Assembly: GCF_009857445.1 (NCBI RefSeq)
Contig: NZ_WWCN01000004.1
Span: forward strand, 362,568 to 426,567
Direction: 5' to 3'
DNA from: Duganella flavida
GTDB lineage: Bacteria; Pseudomonadota; Gammaproteobacteria; Burkholderiales; Burkholderiaceae_D
Length of the DNA stretch: 64,000 nt
Position 1 is the first letter of the stretch. Every line of letters begins with the position of its first letter. Shown here one piece after another: positions 50,383 to 58,261 of this stretch. Below the pieces are notes generated by a model. It saw nothing but the letters and a program-made list of their open reading frames with translations, did not search any database and had not been told where the DNA came from. The translations under genes and the position numbers were made by a program.

Positions 50383-52616
50383 GATGCTCCGGAGTGTGGG
50401 GGGAGTCCGGCGATCAGCGTCAACAGCGCGTCCACATCCACCGGTTTGACAAAGTAATGATCGAAGCCCGCAGCGCGGGCCAGGTCGCGGTCTTCACGGC
50501 GGCCGTAGCCGGTGACCGCCACCAGCGTCGCCTGCGCGGTTTGCGGCAGCGCGCGCAGGCCGCGCGCCAGGTCGTTGCCGCTGATGTCGGGCAGGCCGAT
50601 ATCGAGCAGGCACAGTTGCGGCGCCTTGGCCTGCGCCACTTCCAGCGCTTCCATGGCGTTGTGGGCCAGCACCACGCGATGTCCGGCTGCCTCCAGCAGC
50701 AGCTGCAGGGTATGCGCCGCATCGACGTTATCGTCCACCACCAGCACGCGAAGCTGGTGCGCTGGCCGAGCGGCGTTGACGGGCGGCGCCGGCGGCGCCA
50801 TTTGCTGCGCGGCGGGCAGGGTGATGGTGAAGGTGCTGCCTTGCTGCTCACCGGCGCTGTCCACTGCCACGCTGCCGCCATGCAGTTCCACCAGCGACTT
50901 GACCAGCGCCAGTCCCAGCCCCAGGCCGCCCTGCGAGCGGTCCGCATTACGGTGGGCCTGCGCGAACAAATCGAACACGTGGCTGCGCAACTCGGCCGAC
51001 ATGCCGATGCCGTTGTCGCTGATGACCAGCCGCACCTTGTCGCCGTAAGCGCCCGCGGACAGCTGGATGGTGCCGCCCACCGGCGTGTACTTGGCGGCGT
51101 TGTTCAGTACATTGACAACCACCTGTACCAGCCGTTTGTGATCGCCCGCGACCATCAGCGGTAGCGGCGGCAGCGTCGTCTCGAAGCGATGCTGGCGTGC
51201 TTCCAGCAGGGGCTGCGCCTGTTCCACCGCATCCGCCACGATGCCGCGCACATCGAGAGGCGCACGCGTCAGCGTGACCAACCCGCGCGTGACGCGTGAG
51301 ACGTCGAGTAAATCGTCAACGAGGCGCGTCATGTGATGTACCTGCCGCACGATGATGCTGGCCGTGCGTTGCACCGCCAGTTCGCTGGCATGGCCGCTTT
51401 GCAGCAACTGCGCGCCGGCGCTGATCGGCGCCAGCGGGTTGCGCAGCTCGTGCGCCAGCATGGCGAGGAATTCGTCCTTGCGCCGGTCCGCCTCGCGCAG
51501 CTGGTTTTCCGCATGCAGGTGTTGCAGTTCCTTTTCCTGCAGTGCTTCGGCCATCGCATCGAGCGAGCGCGCCAGCTCGCTGATTTCTTCCTTGCCGTAG
51601 GCGATGCCGCTACGCGCGCCGAGCGCGCCGGAGGCGATGCTGTTGGCGGTGGTGGCCAGGCGCTTCACGCGCCGCAGCACCAGCACGTCGCCGACGAACC
51701 ATGCGGCCAGCAATGCCAGCATGATGGTGACGGCCAGTGCCAGCCAGTCCAGCAACTGGTCATGGCGCGCATTGGCGGTGATGGCGTCGACCGGGATGCC
51801 GATGGTCAGGGTGTAGTCCGACAAGCCATTGCTGCCGACGCGCGAGAAGCGATGCAGCCGCTCAACGCCGTCCGGCCCCACCAGCAGCACCGGCTTGCCC
51901 GGTTCGGCCGCCATCGCATTGCGCATCTCGGGCGACACCTGCTTGCCGAACCACTCTTCGGGATTCGGCTTGCGCGCGATGATTTTTCCCTCGGAATCGG
52001 TGGTCAGCAGCAGCGAGCCTGGTGGTAGCTGGACGTCTGACACGAAGCGATCGAGCCGGTTCAGGTCCAGCGAGGCGAATACCACGGCCTGTACGCGCTG
52101 GTCTTGATCCAGTACTGGGTAAGTCAGGTTGACGGTGTGCTTGTGGATCACGCGTCCGAACACGTAGCCGCCCGCCACAAAGCGGCGCAGGTGTACGGCA
52201 CGGCGAAAGTGGGCGCGGTCGGACAGATTGACTGCTGCCGTAGATGGCACGGCGCTGCAACTGACGTCGCCGTTCAGCTGTATCAGTCCCAGATTGGCAT
52301 AGTCGGGATTCTCGCGCAGCAGATTGGCCAGCAGCCGGCTGCAGCGCGCGCCGTCACCGGTGAGGTCGGGAATGCTGGCCATATCGCGCAGCATCTGGCG
52401 CGCGCCGGAAACCAGTTGCGCCTCGTTGGCGGCGGCCAGGTTGGTCAGGCGCTGCAGGTTTTCTTCCGCCGTTTCCACCGCATGGACTCGTTCGCGCTGA
52501 CCGTTGATGAAGGTCATCACGGTGATCGGGGCAATTGCCAATAGCACCAACAGCACCAAGCGGCTGCGCAGGCTGTTGAGCTGGAAAAGCAGGAAGGCCA
52601 TGCGTCTTTGATTCAT
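50379..52616 (-). CDS. Cache-HAMP hybrid sensor histidine kinase with C-terminal receiver
   Basis: A 745-residue membrane kinase. Layout: membrane segment 17-37, periplasmic double Cache domain (about 40-285, with DRAHFRRAV and LTTDSEGKIIARKP), second segment 290-310, HAMP, short coiled coil, HisKA with phospho-acceptor His389 (MLAHELRNPLAPI), HATPase with DNGIGM and GGLGLGLALVK, and a receiver with Asp672 (LCLLDIGLPDISG). The ATG at 52616 is preferred; an upstream in-frame stretch lacks coding character, and 52601 is also possible. No DNA-binding output partner is adjacent. It is divergent from an amino-acid-type binding protein gene, 94 bp away. Confidence 0.87.
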   Translation of the reverse strand: MNQRRMAFLLFQLNSLRSRLVLLVLLAIAPITVMTFINGQRERVHAVETAEENLQRLTNLAAANEAQLVSGARQMLRDMASIPDLTGDGARCSRLLANLLRENPDYANLGLIQLNGDVSCSAVPSTAAVNLSDRAHFRRAVHLRRFVAGGYVFGRVIHKHTVNLTYPVLDQDQRVQAVVFASLDLNRLDRFVSDVQLPPGSLLLTTDSEGKIIARKPNPEEWFGKQVSPEMRNAMAAEPGKPVLLVGPDGVERLHRFSRVGSNGLSDYTLTIGIPVDAITANARHDQLLDWLALAVTIMLALLAAWFVGDVLVLRRVKRLATTANSIASGALGARSGIAYGKEEISELARSLDAMAEALQEKELQHLHAENQLREADRRKDEFLAMLAHELRNPLAPISAGAQLLQSGHASELAVQRTASIIVRQVHHMTRLVDDLLDVSRVTRGLVTLTRAPLDVRGIVADAVEQAQPLLEARQHRFETTLPPLPLMVAGDHKRLVQVVVNVLNNAAKYTPVGGTIQLSAGAYGDKVRLVISDNGIGMSAELRSHVFDLFAQAHRNADRSQGGLGLGLALVKSLVELHGGSVAVDSAGEQQGSTFTITLPAAQQMAPPAPPVNAARPAHQLRVLVVDDNVDAAHTLQLLLEAAGHRVVLAHNAMEALEVAQAKAPQLCLLDIGLPDISGNDLARGLRALPQTAQATLVAVTGYGRREDRDLARAAGFDHYFVKPVDVDALLTLIAGLPPHSGAS

Positions 52617-52710
52617 TCTGTGAAAGATTAATTCTACTTCAATCAGCCCCCTGTGCAAGCATCTGCTGCAAGCGTCTGGTATTCTATTGGTGTTAACTAA
52701 CGAGGATTTT

Positions 52711-53871
52711 ATGCAGTTCACAACAAAAACAGTTTGCCGCGCGCTTGCGCTGGCCTTTATCGGCGCTGCGGGCGCCGCCGCTCATGCGGAAGACATCATC
52801 AAGATCGGCCACGTGGCCGCTACCTCCGGCCCGATCGCTCACTTGGGCAAGGACAACGAAAACGGCGCGCGCATGGCCGTGGAAGAGTTGAACGCCAAGG
52901 GCGTCGTCATCGGGGGCAGGAAATACAAGGTAGTGCTGCTGGCGGAAGACGATGCCGGCGATCCGAAACAGGCCACGTCGGCCGCGCAAAAACTGGTCGA
53001 CGCCAAAGTGCAGGGCGTGATCGGCCACGAGACGTCGGGCACCACCATCCCGGCCTCGCGCATCTATTACGATGCCGGCATTCCGCAGATTACGCCGTCG
53101 GCCAGCTCGCCGCAGTACACACGCCAGCGCTACAACACCACCTTCCGCAACATCGCCAACGACGAACAGCTCGGCCCTGCGCTGGCCCGTTACGCCATGC
53201 AGAACATGCAGGCCAAGCGCATCGCCGTGGTGGATGATCGCACCGCCTACGGCAAGGGCCTGGCCGATGAATTCAGCAAAACCGTCAAGCGCACCGGCGC
53301 GGCCACCGGTTCGACCATCGTCTCGACCCAGTTCACCAACGACAAAGCCACCGACCTGACGGCCATCCTGACCGCGATCAAGGCTACCAAGCCGGATATG
53401 ATTTTCTTCGGCGGCATGGACGCCGTGGCCGCACCGATGCTGCGCCAGATGAAGCAACTGGGCTTCCCGATCAAATTCATGGGCGGCGACGGCATGTGCT
53501 CGGACTCGGTGCCGCGCTTGGCCGGCGACGGCATGAGCGACGGCCAGGTGATCTGCGCGGAAGCGGGCGGCGTTGAGCCGTCGCAGGAAAAAGGCATGAC
53601 CGATTTCCGCGCCGCGTACAAGAAAAAGTACGGCATTGAAGTGCAGACTTACGCGCCGTACACCTACGACGCGCTGATGACGATGGTCGAAGCGATGCAG
53701 AAAGCCGGTTCGCCTGATCCGGCCAAATACCTGCCGGTGCTGGCCAAGATCAAGCACAAAGGCGTGACCGGCAATATCGCTTTCGATGCGCGCGGCGACG
53801 TGCAGGACGGCGTGCTGACCATCTTCACCTTCAAGGACGGCAAGCGCCAGAAGCTGACTGTGATGAAATAA
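52711..53871 (+). CDS. Branched-chain amino-acid-type ABC substrate-binding protein (orphan)
   Basis: Periplasmic binding protein of 386 residues (LivK/LivJ type). Signal peptide ends near AAAHAED. Typical pattern: IIKIGHVAATSGPIAHLGKDNENGARMAVEELNAKG, LAEDDAGDPKQATSAAQKLV and GVIGHETSGTTIPAS. No permease or ATPase genes are adjacent, so it must share another transporter or deliver ligand to a sensor; the divergent Cache kinase is a candidate partner. GAGG precedes the ATG at 52711; an earlier in-frame codon at 52687 is unlikely. Confidence 0.9.
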   Translation: MQFTTKTVCRALALAFIGAAGAAAHAEDIIKIGHVAATSGPIAHLGKDNENGARMAVEELNAKGVVIGGRKYKVVLLAEDDAGDPKQATSAAQKLVDAKVQGVIGHETSGTTIPASRIYYDAGIPQITPSASSPQYTRQRYNTTFRNIANDEQLGPALARYAMQNMQAKRIAVVDDRTAYGKGLADEFSKTVKRTGAATGSTIVSTQFTNDKATDLTAILTAIKATKPDMIFFGGMDAVAAPMLRQMKQLGFPIKFMGGDGMCSDSVPRLAGDGMSDGQVICAEAGGVEPSQEKGMTDFRAAYKKKYGIEVQTYAPYTYDALMTMVEAMQKAGSPDPAKYLPVLAKIKHKGVTGNIAFDARGDVQDGVLTIFTFKDGKRQKLTVMK

Positions 53872-53877
53872 GCAAGC

Positions 53878-53906
53878 CTGCGGCAGGTTGGCACCTGCCG
53901 CAGTTT
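53878..53906 (+). terminator. Terminator after the LivK-like gene
   Basis: CTGCGGCAGGT and ACCTGCCGCAG form an 11-bp perfect stem with a TGGC loop, followed by TTT, 7 bp after the stop. Confidence 0.75.
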
Positions 53907-53916
53907 ATGGCACAAT

Positions 53917-53935
53917 GGGAATGATTCTCATTCTT
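53917..53935. promoter_or_regulatory. Fur box upstream of the fecI-like gene
   Basis: GGGAATGATTCTCATTCTT contains the inverted repeat GAATGA-TTC-TCATTC, a strong Fur-box pattern, 13 bp before the sigma factor start. Confidence 0.8.
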
Positions 53936-53947
53936 TATTGATCCATA

Positions 53948-54448
53948 GTGACCCTTCCTGCGCCTACTGTCGACACGCTGTACCGCAGCCATCACGGCTG
54001 GCTGCACCAGTGGCTATGGCGCAAAGTCGGCTGCCGCGATGGCGCCGCCGATATCGCCCAGGATACCTTTGTGCGCGTACTCGATGCGGGCACCGTCGCT
54101 ACCTTGCGCGAACCGCGCGCTTATCTCAGTACGATCGCCAACGGCCTGCTGGTCAACCACTGGCGCCGCCTGACGCTGGAACGCGCTTACCTCGACGCGC
54201 TGGTGATGCAGGATGCGGCGCTGGAGCCTTCGCCGGAAGAACGTGCGCTCACCATCGAAGCCCTGATGCAGGTCGACGCCATGCTGGCCAAGCTGCCGCC
54301 CAAGGCGCGCGAGGCTTTCCTGCTGTCGCAGATCGATGGCTGGACTTATGCGGCAATCGCCGGGCATCTGCAAGTCTCCGAACGCATGGTGAAGAAATAC
54401 ATGGCGCAAGCCATGCTGCAATGCCTGCTGATTGCGAGCGATGCCTGA
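53948..54448 (+). CDS. FecI-type ECF sigma factor
   Basis: Iron-starvation sigma factor of 166 residues. Region 2 includes LYRSHHGWLHQWLWRKVG and ADIAQDTFVRVL; region 4 includes PPKAREAFLLSQIDGWTYAAIAGHLQVSERMVKKYM. The GTG at 53948 is the first possible start, since an in-frame stop lies 9 bp upstream. A Fur box lies just before it and fecR overlaps its end. Together with the receptor at 55391 this is a surface-signalling FecI-FecR-FecA set. Confidence 0.92.
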   Translation: MTLPAPTVDTLYRSHHGWLHQWLWRKVGCRDGAADIAQDTFVRVLDAGTVATLREPRAYLSTIANGLLVNHWRRLTLERAYLDALVMQDAALEPSPEERALTIEALMQVDAMLAKLPPKAREAFLLSQIDGWTYAAIAGHLQVSERMVKKYMAQAMLQCLLIASDA

Positions 54449-55394
54449 TACAACTTCGCAGGAATTCAGCGTACTGGAACAAGCGGCCGAATGGTTCGCC
54501 ATTCTCAGCGCATCCGATGCCACGCCTGCCGAACGCACGGCCTGGCAGCGCTGGCTGGACGCCGCGCCCGAGCACCGCGCCGCATGGCAGCGTGTTGAAC
54601 GCATCCACAGCCAACTTCAATCCTTGCCCGGTGCGCCCGCGCGCGCAGCGCTGGTGGCCGGGCCGCGCCGTCGCCGTGCGATCAAGTCGCTGCTGCTGTT
54701 GTGCGCTGGCGTGGGCATGGGCACGGTGGTGGCGCGGCACGAGGAAAGCCGTCGTTATGTCGCGGCCTTGAATGCGCAGCATCGCACCGCCGTCGGCGTG
54801 GTGGCTGCGTTACCGCTGCCAGACCGCACGCAGGCTTGGCTGAATACCGATAGCGCCGCTGATCTGGCCTACGACGATAACCAGCGTTTGATTGTGCTGC
54901 GCCGTGGCGAGGTGCTGCTGCACAGCGGGCCGGATATGGTGACGCCATCGCGTCCGCTGGTGGTGGAGGCGCGCGGTGTGCGCCTGCGCGCGCTGGGTAC
55001 GCGCTTCTCGGTGCGCCTGACCGTGCAGGGAACACGCCTTGCCGTGTATGACGGCGCAGTGGAAGTGGGCGCCGGTAGCGTGGTGCCTGCGGGCTCGCAG
55101 GTCGATATCATCGACGGCCGTCCCGGTGCGCTGCGGCCGGTGCTTGAGGAAACTTCGGCGTGGTCGCGCAAGCTGCTGGTCGCCACGCAGATGCGGCTGG
55201 GTGATTTCCTGCAGGAGCTGGGACGCTACCGCAACGGCTATCTTGCCTGCGATCCGGCACTGGCCGATTTGCGGCTGGTTGGCAGTTATCCGCTGGGCGA
55301 TACCGACCGTGCGCTGGACATGCTGCAGGCCACGCTGCCGGTGCGCGTGAAACGCACTTTGTCGTGGTGGGTGACGGTGACGCCGCGCGGATGA
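54441..55394 (+). CDS. FecR-type anti-sigma/sigma regulator
   Basis: Single-pass inner-membrane protein of 317 residues. The N-terminal cytoplasmic DUF4880-type domain (EQAAEWFAIL, ATPAERTAWQRWLDAAPEHRAAW) binds the sigma factor; a membrane segment near 80-95 (AIKSLLLLCAGVGMGTVV) and a periplasmic FecR domain follow (VEARGVRLRALGTRFSVRL, LAVYDGAVEV). It relays a signal from the N-terminal domain of the receptor encoded next. ATG at 54441 overlaps the sigma gene by 8 bp; the stop overlaps the receptor start as ATGA. Confidence 0.92.
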   Translation: MPDTTSQEFSVLEQAAEWFAILSASDATPAERTAWQRWLDAAPEHRAAWQRVERIHSQLQSLPGAPARAALVAGPRRRRAIKSLLLLCAGVGMGTVVARHEESRRYVAALNAQHRTAVGVVAALPLPDRTQAWLNTDSAADLAYDDNQRLIVLRRGEVLLHSGPDMVTPSRPLVVEARGVRLRALGTRFSVRLTVQGTRLAVYDGAVEVGAGSVVPAGSQVDIIDGRPGALRPVLEETSAWSRKLLVATQMRLGDFLQELGRYRNGYLACDPALADLRLVGSYPLGDTDRALDMLQATLPVRVKRTLSWWVTVTPRG

Positions 55395-57694
55395 TGAAGA
55401 AGCTGTTTGTACTTGCCTTGCTGCCGTCGCTGGCGGCCGCAGCGCCTGTCATTCCGGCCGGTTCGCTGGACCAGGTGCTGCGCGCCTACATGCTGTCGAG
55501 TGGCGTGCTGCTGAGCGCCGACGGCCGGTTGACGCAAGGCGTCGTTAGCGCCGGCCTGGCTGACCTCAGCGCGCCGGAACACGACCTGCCGCGCATCCTG
55601 GACGGCACCGGGCTCGGCGCCGTGCGCCAGCCGGACGGCAGCTACCTGCTGCAAGCGGCTGTGGCGTCCGCGCCGGTGGCGCGCGAACCAGAGCGCTTGC
55701 CGGAAGTAGTGGCGCGGGCGGACGCGATTACGCCGCACGATACCGTCAGCAGTTTTACGGTCAAGGGCGGCGCTGCGTTGCGCGATACGCCGCAGTCCAT
55801 CAGCATCTTGGCGGCGGACCAGATCCGCGACCGTCGTTTGCTCAGCATAGACGACCTGCTGGTCTACGTGCCGGGTGTGCAGCCCAGCCTCGGCGAAGGC
55901 AATCGCGATAACGCCGTCTTTCGCGGTTATAACTCCAGCGCTGATTTCTACCTGAACGGCATGCGCGACGACGTCCAGTACTTCCGCGACTTCTACAACA
56001 TCGAAACGGTCGAAGTGCTGAAAGGCCCGAACGCCATGGCGCTGGGACGCGGCGGTTCCGGCGGCGCGATCAATCGCGTCAGCAAACAGGCGCAGTGGCG
56101 CGATATCGGCGACGCCGACGTGCTGCTGGGCGAATGGCGGCAACGGCGCGCCAGCGTGGACGTGGGCGCGGCCCTCAACCCACAATGGGCGTGGCGCCTG
56201 AACGCAGTGGACGAACATTCCAACTCGTTCCGTAACGGCGTCTGGCTGGCGCGCTACGGCATCAATCCCGCGCTGGCGTGGCGCGATGGCGATGGCACGC
56301 TGGTGCAAGCCAGCTACGAGCATTTCCGCGACCATCGCACCACTGATCGCGGCGTGCCCTCGTACGGTGGCCGGCCGGTGGCCAGCGATACCTCGACATT
56401 CTTTGGCGACCCAGTCAACAGTCATAACGGCGTTGATATCGACAGCATGACGCTGCGCCTGGAGCAGCGGCTAGCGCCCACGCTGCAGTTCACCAGCCAG
56501 CTGCATTACGCGGTCTACGACAAGTACTACCAGAACGTCTTCCCCGGCGGGATGGACGATGGCGGCGCGACCGTGCGCATGCTGGGCTATGCCAGCGCAA
56601 CCCGCCGCAGCAACCTGTTTTATCAAGCCTCGCTGGATGCCACGGTGGGACAGCATCGCCTCAGCGCCGGACTGGAACTGGGCCGCCAGCGCTCCGACAA
56701 CGCCCGCACCACCGGCTATTTCGATACGCTGGGCACGGACGTGCGCTTTGTGTCGGTGCCGCTCGGGCAGCCGACCTTCACGCTGCCGGTGAGCTTCCGC
56801 GCCTCGCCGACCGACACGGGTAATGCCAGCACGGCGCGCAACCTGTCGTTGTACGTGCAGGATCAATGGACGCTGTCGCCGCAATGGCAGATGGTAGCCG
56901 GGCTGCGGGCCGAGAAGCTGGACGTGGATCTGCGCGATATCCGCAACGGCGTGCAACTGGCTAGCCATGACCGTCCGCTGTCGCCGCGATTGGGCGTGAT
57001 CTATCGTCCGGCCGCTCAGTTGTCGCTATACGCCAGTTTCAGCCAGGCTTACGCGGCGCGGGTGGGTGAGCAAATGGCGTCGCTCACCGCCGGCAACCAG
57101 GACCTCGCGCCGGAGGTGGTGCGCAACCAGGAGCTTGGCGCGCGCTGGGATGACGGCGATGCGTTGTCGGCCAGCGTGGCCGTGTACCAGCTGCGGCGCG
57201 CGAATGTGCTGGTGGCTGACCCGGTCAACACCGGCGATGAAGAACTGGTGGATGGCCAGCGCGGGCAGGGCATGGAGCTGGAATTATCCAGCCGCGTGAA
57301 CCGTGACTGGACGCTGAGCGCAGGCTACGCGTGGCAGCGATCACGCCTGACGGCGACCCAGAACGCGTCCTCGCAAGCGGGCGCGCAGATGCCACACGTG
57401 CCGCGCCAGTCGCTGTCGCTGTGGAGCCGCCATACGCTGGCGCCGGGACTGGAGGGCGCGCTGGGCCTCATCGCGCGCAGCAGCATGTTCAGCTCCACCA
57501 GTAACCGCGTGGTACTGCCTGGTTTTGCGCGGCTGGACGCCTCTGTCTACTATCAGATTGACCAGCGCAATCGCTTGCAATTCAGCCTGGAGAACCTGCT
57601 GGACCGCGCCTACTACGCCTCGTCTTATAACGACAATAACATCTCGGTCGGCTCGCCGCGCGCAATACGAATCGGCTTGTCCACCCGCTTTTAA
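55391..57694 (+). CDS. TonB-dependent ferric-siderophore receptor with signalling domain (FecA/FhuE type)
   Basis: A 767-residue outer-membrane receptor. After a signal peptide (MMKKLFVLALLPSLAAAA) comes an STN signalling domain (PAGSLDQVLRAYMLSSGVLL to about residue 90), which should contact FecR. The plug has SFTVKGGAALRDTPQSISILAADQI, VFRGYNSSADFYLNGMRDDV and VEVLKGPNAMALGRGGSGGAIN, typical of siderophore receptors; the barrel ends IGLSTRF. Expression would need the FecI sigma and low iron. The siderophore is not identifiable; hydroxamate or ferrichrome-type ligands are usual for close families. Confidence 0.93.
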   Translation: MMKKLFVLALLPSLAAAAPVIPAGSLDQVLRAYMLSSGVLLSADGRLTQGVVSAGLADLSAPEHDLPRILDGTGLGAVRQPDGSYLLQAAVASAPVAREPERLPEVVARADAITPHDTVSSFTVKGGAALRDTPQSISILAADQIRDRRLLSIDDLLVYVPGVQPSLGEGNRDNAVFRGYNSSADFYLNGMRDDVQYFRDFYNIETVEVLKGPNAMALGRGGSGGAINRVSKQAQWRDIGDADVLLGEWRQRRASVDVGAALNPQWAWRLNAVDEHSNSFRNGVWLARYGINPALAWRDGDGTLVQASYEHFRDHRTTDRGVPSYGGRPVASDTSTFFGDPVNSHNGVDIDSMTLRLEQRLAPTLQFTSQLHYAVYDKYYQNVFPGGMDDGGATVRMLGYASATRRSNLFYQASLDATVGQHRLSAGLELGRQRSDNARTTGYFDTLGTDVRFVSVPLGQPTFTLPVSFRASPTDTGNASTARNLSLYVQDQWTLSPQWQMVAGLRAEKLDVDLRDIRNGVQLASHDRPLSPRLGVIYRPAAQLSLYASFSQAYAARVGEQMASLTAGNQDLAPEVVRNQELGARWDDGDALSASVAVYQLRRANVLVADPVNTGDEELVDGQRGQGMELELSSRVNRDWTLSAGYAWQRSRLTATQNASSQAGAQMPHVPRQSLSLWSRHTLAPGLEGALGLIARSSMFSSTSNRVVLPGFARLDASVYYQIDQRNRLQFSLENLLDRAYYASSYNDNNISVGSPRAIRIGLSTRF

Positions 57695-57711
57695 AAATAA
57701 TTCTCATTCCG
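57693..57711. promoter_or_regulatory. Second Fur-box-like site
   Basis: AAAAATAATTCTCATTCCG shares AAT.ATTCTCATTC with the box at 53917. It lies 63 bp before the Fur-family gene, overlapping the receptor stop. Confidence 0.6.
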
Positions 57712-57774
57712 GTTCCCTTTTTTCGATCTCGCTTGGCAAGGTAAGTACAGGGCCACAGCAATCGAGGGACACCC

Positions 57775-58251
57775 ATGCAGCAAGCACACGAATCCGCGCA
57801 GCAGCGCGTCCAGGAATGGATGCGCAAATCGCCGCTGCGCATCACCCGCGCGCGCCTCAGCGTCGCGGAGGTGCTGCTGCGCCATACGGATCCAGTCGGC
57901 GCCGAGGTGGTGTTCCGTAAGTTGCTCGACACCGGCGAAGACGTCAGCCTCGGCTCCATCTACCGCATCTTGAAAGAGATGGAGGACGATGGGCTGGTAC
58001 TGCGTGACCGCCATGTCAGCTCGGGCGGCGTGAAAGCCGTGTATGCGATTGCCAGTGATATGCCGGCCAGCCGCGCCTACGTGTTCCGTTGCGACGTTTG
58101 TCATCGTCAGCAGCGCATCGCGGACGCGGGCCTGGCTGCGCAATTAGCCAACGTGGCGGCGCTGGAAGGCTACCAGCTGCCCGCCGATATCGTGATACCT
58201 GCGCGTTGCCCCAACTGCGTTCCTGCACAGTCAATCAACAATTCAAACTGA
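57775..58251 (+). CDS. Atypical Fur-family regulator
   Basis: A 158-residue winged-helix protein of the Fur superfamily (LRITRARLSVAEVLL, VSLGSIYRILKEMEDDGLVLRD). The structural zinc cysteines are present (CDVCH and CPNC). However, the usual HHDH metal-sensing stretch just before the first Cys pair is replaced by SRAYVFRC, so it may not respond to iron in the normal way. A Fur box lies upstream and the Fiu-like receptor gene follows after 10 bp, so it probably tunes this iron operon. PerR, Zur or haem-binding roles remain possible. Confidence 0.85.
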   Translation: MQQAHESAQQRVQEWMRKSPLRITRARLSVAEVLLRHTDPVGAEVVFRKLLDTGEDVSLGSIYRILKEMEDDGLVLRDRHVSSGGVKAVYAIASDMPASRAYVFRCDVCHRQQRIADAGLAAQLANVAALEGYQLPADIVIPARCPNCVPAQSINNSN

Positions 58252-58261
58252 GATACGGAAG

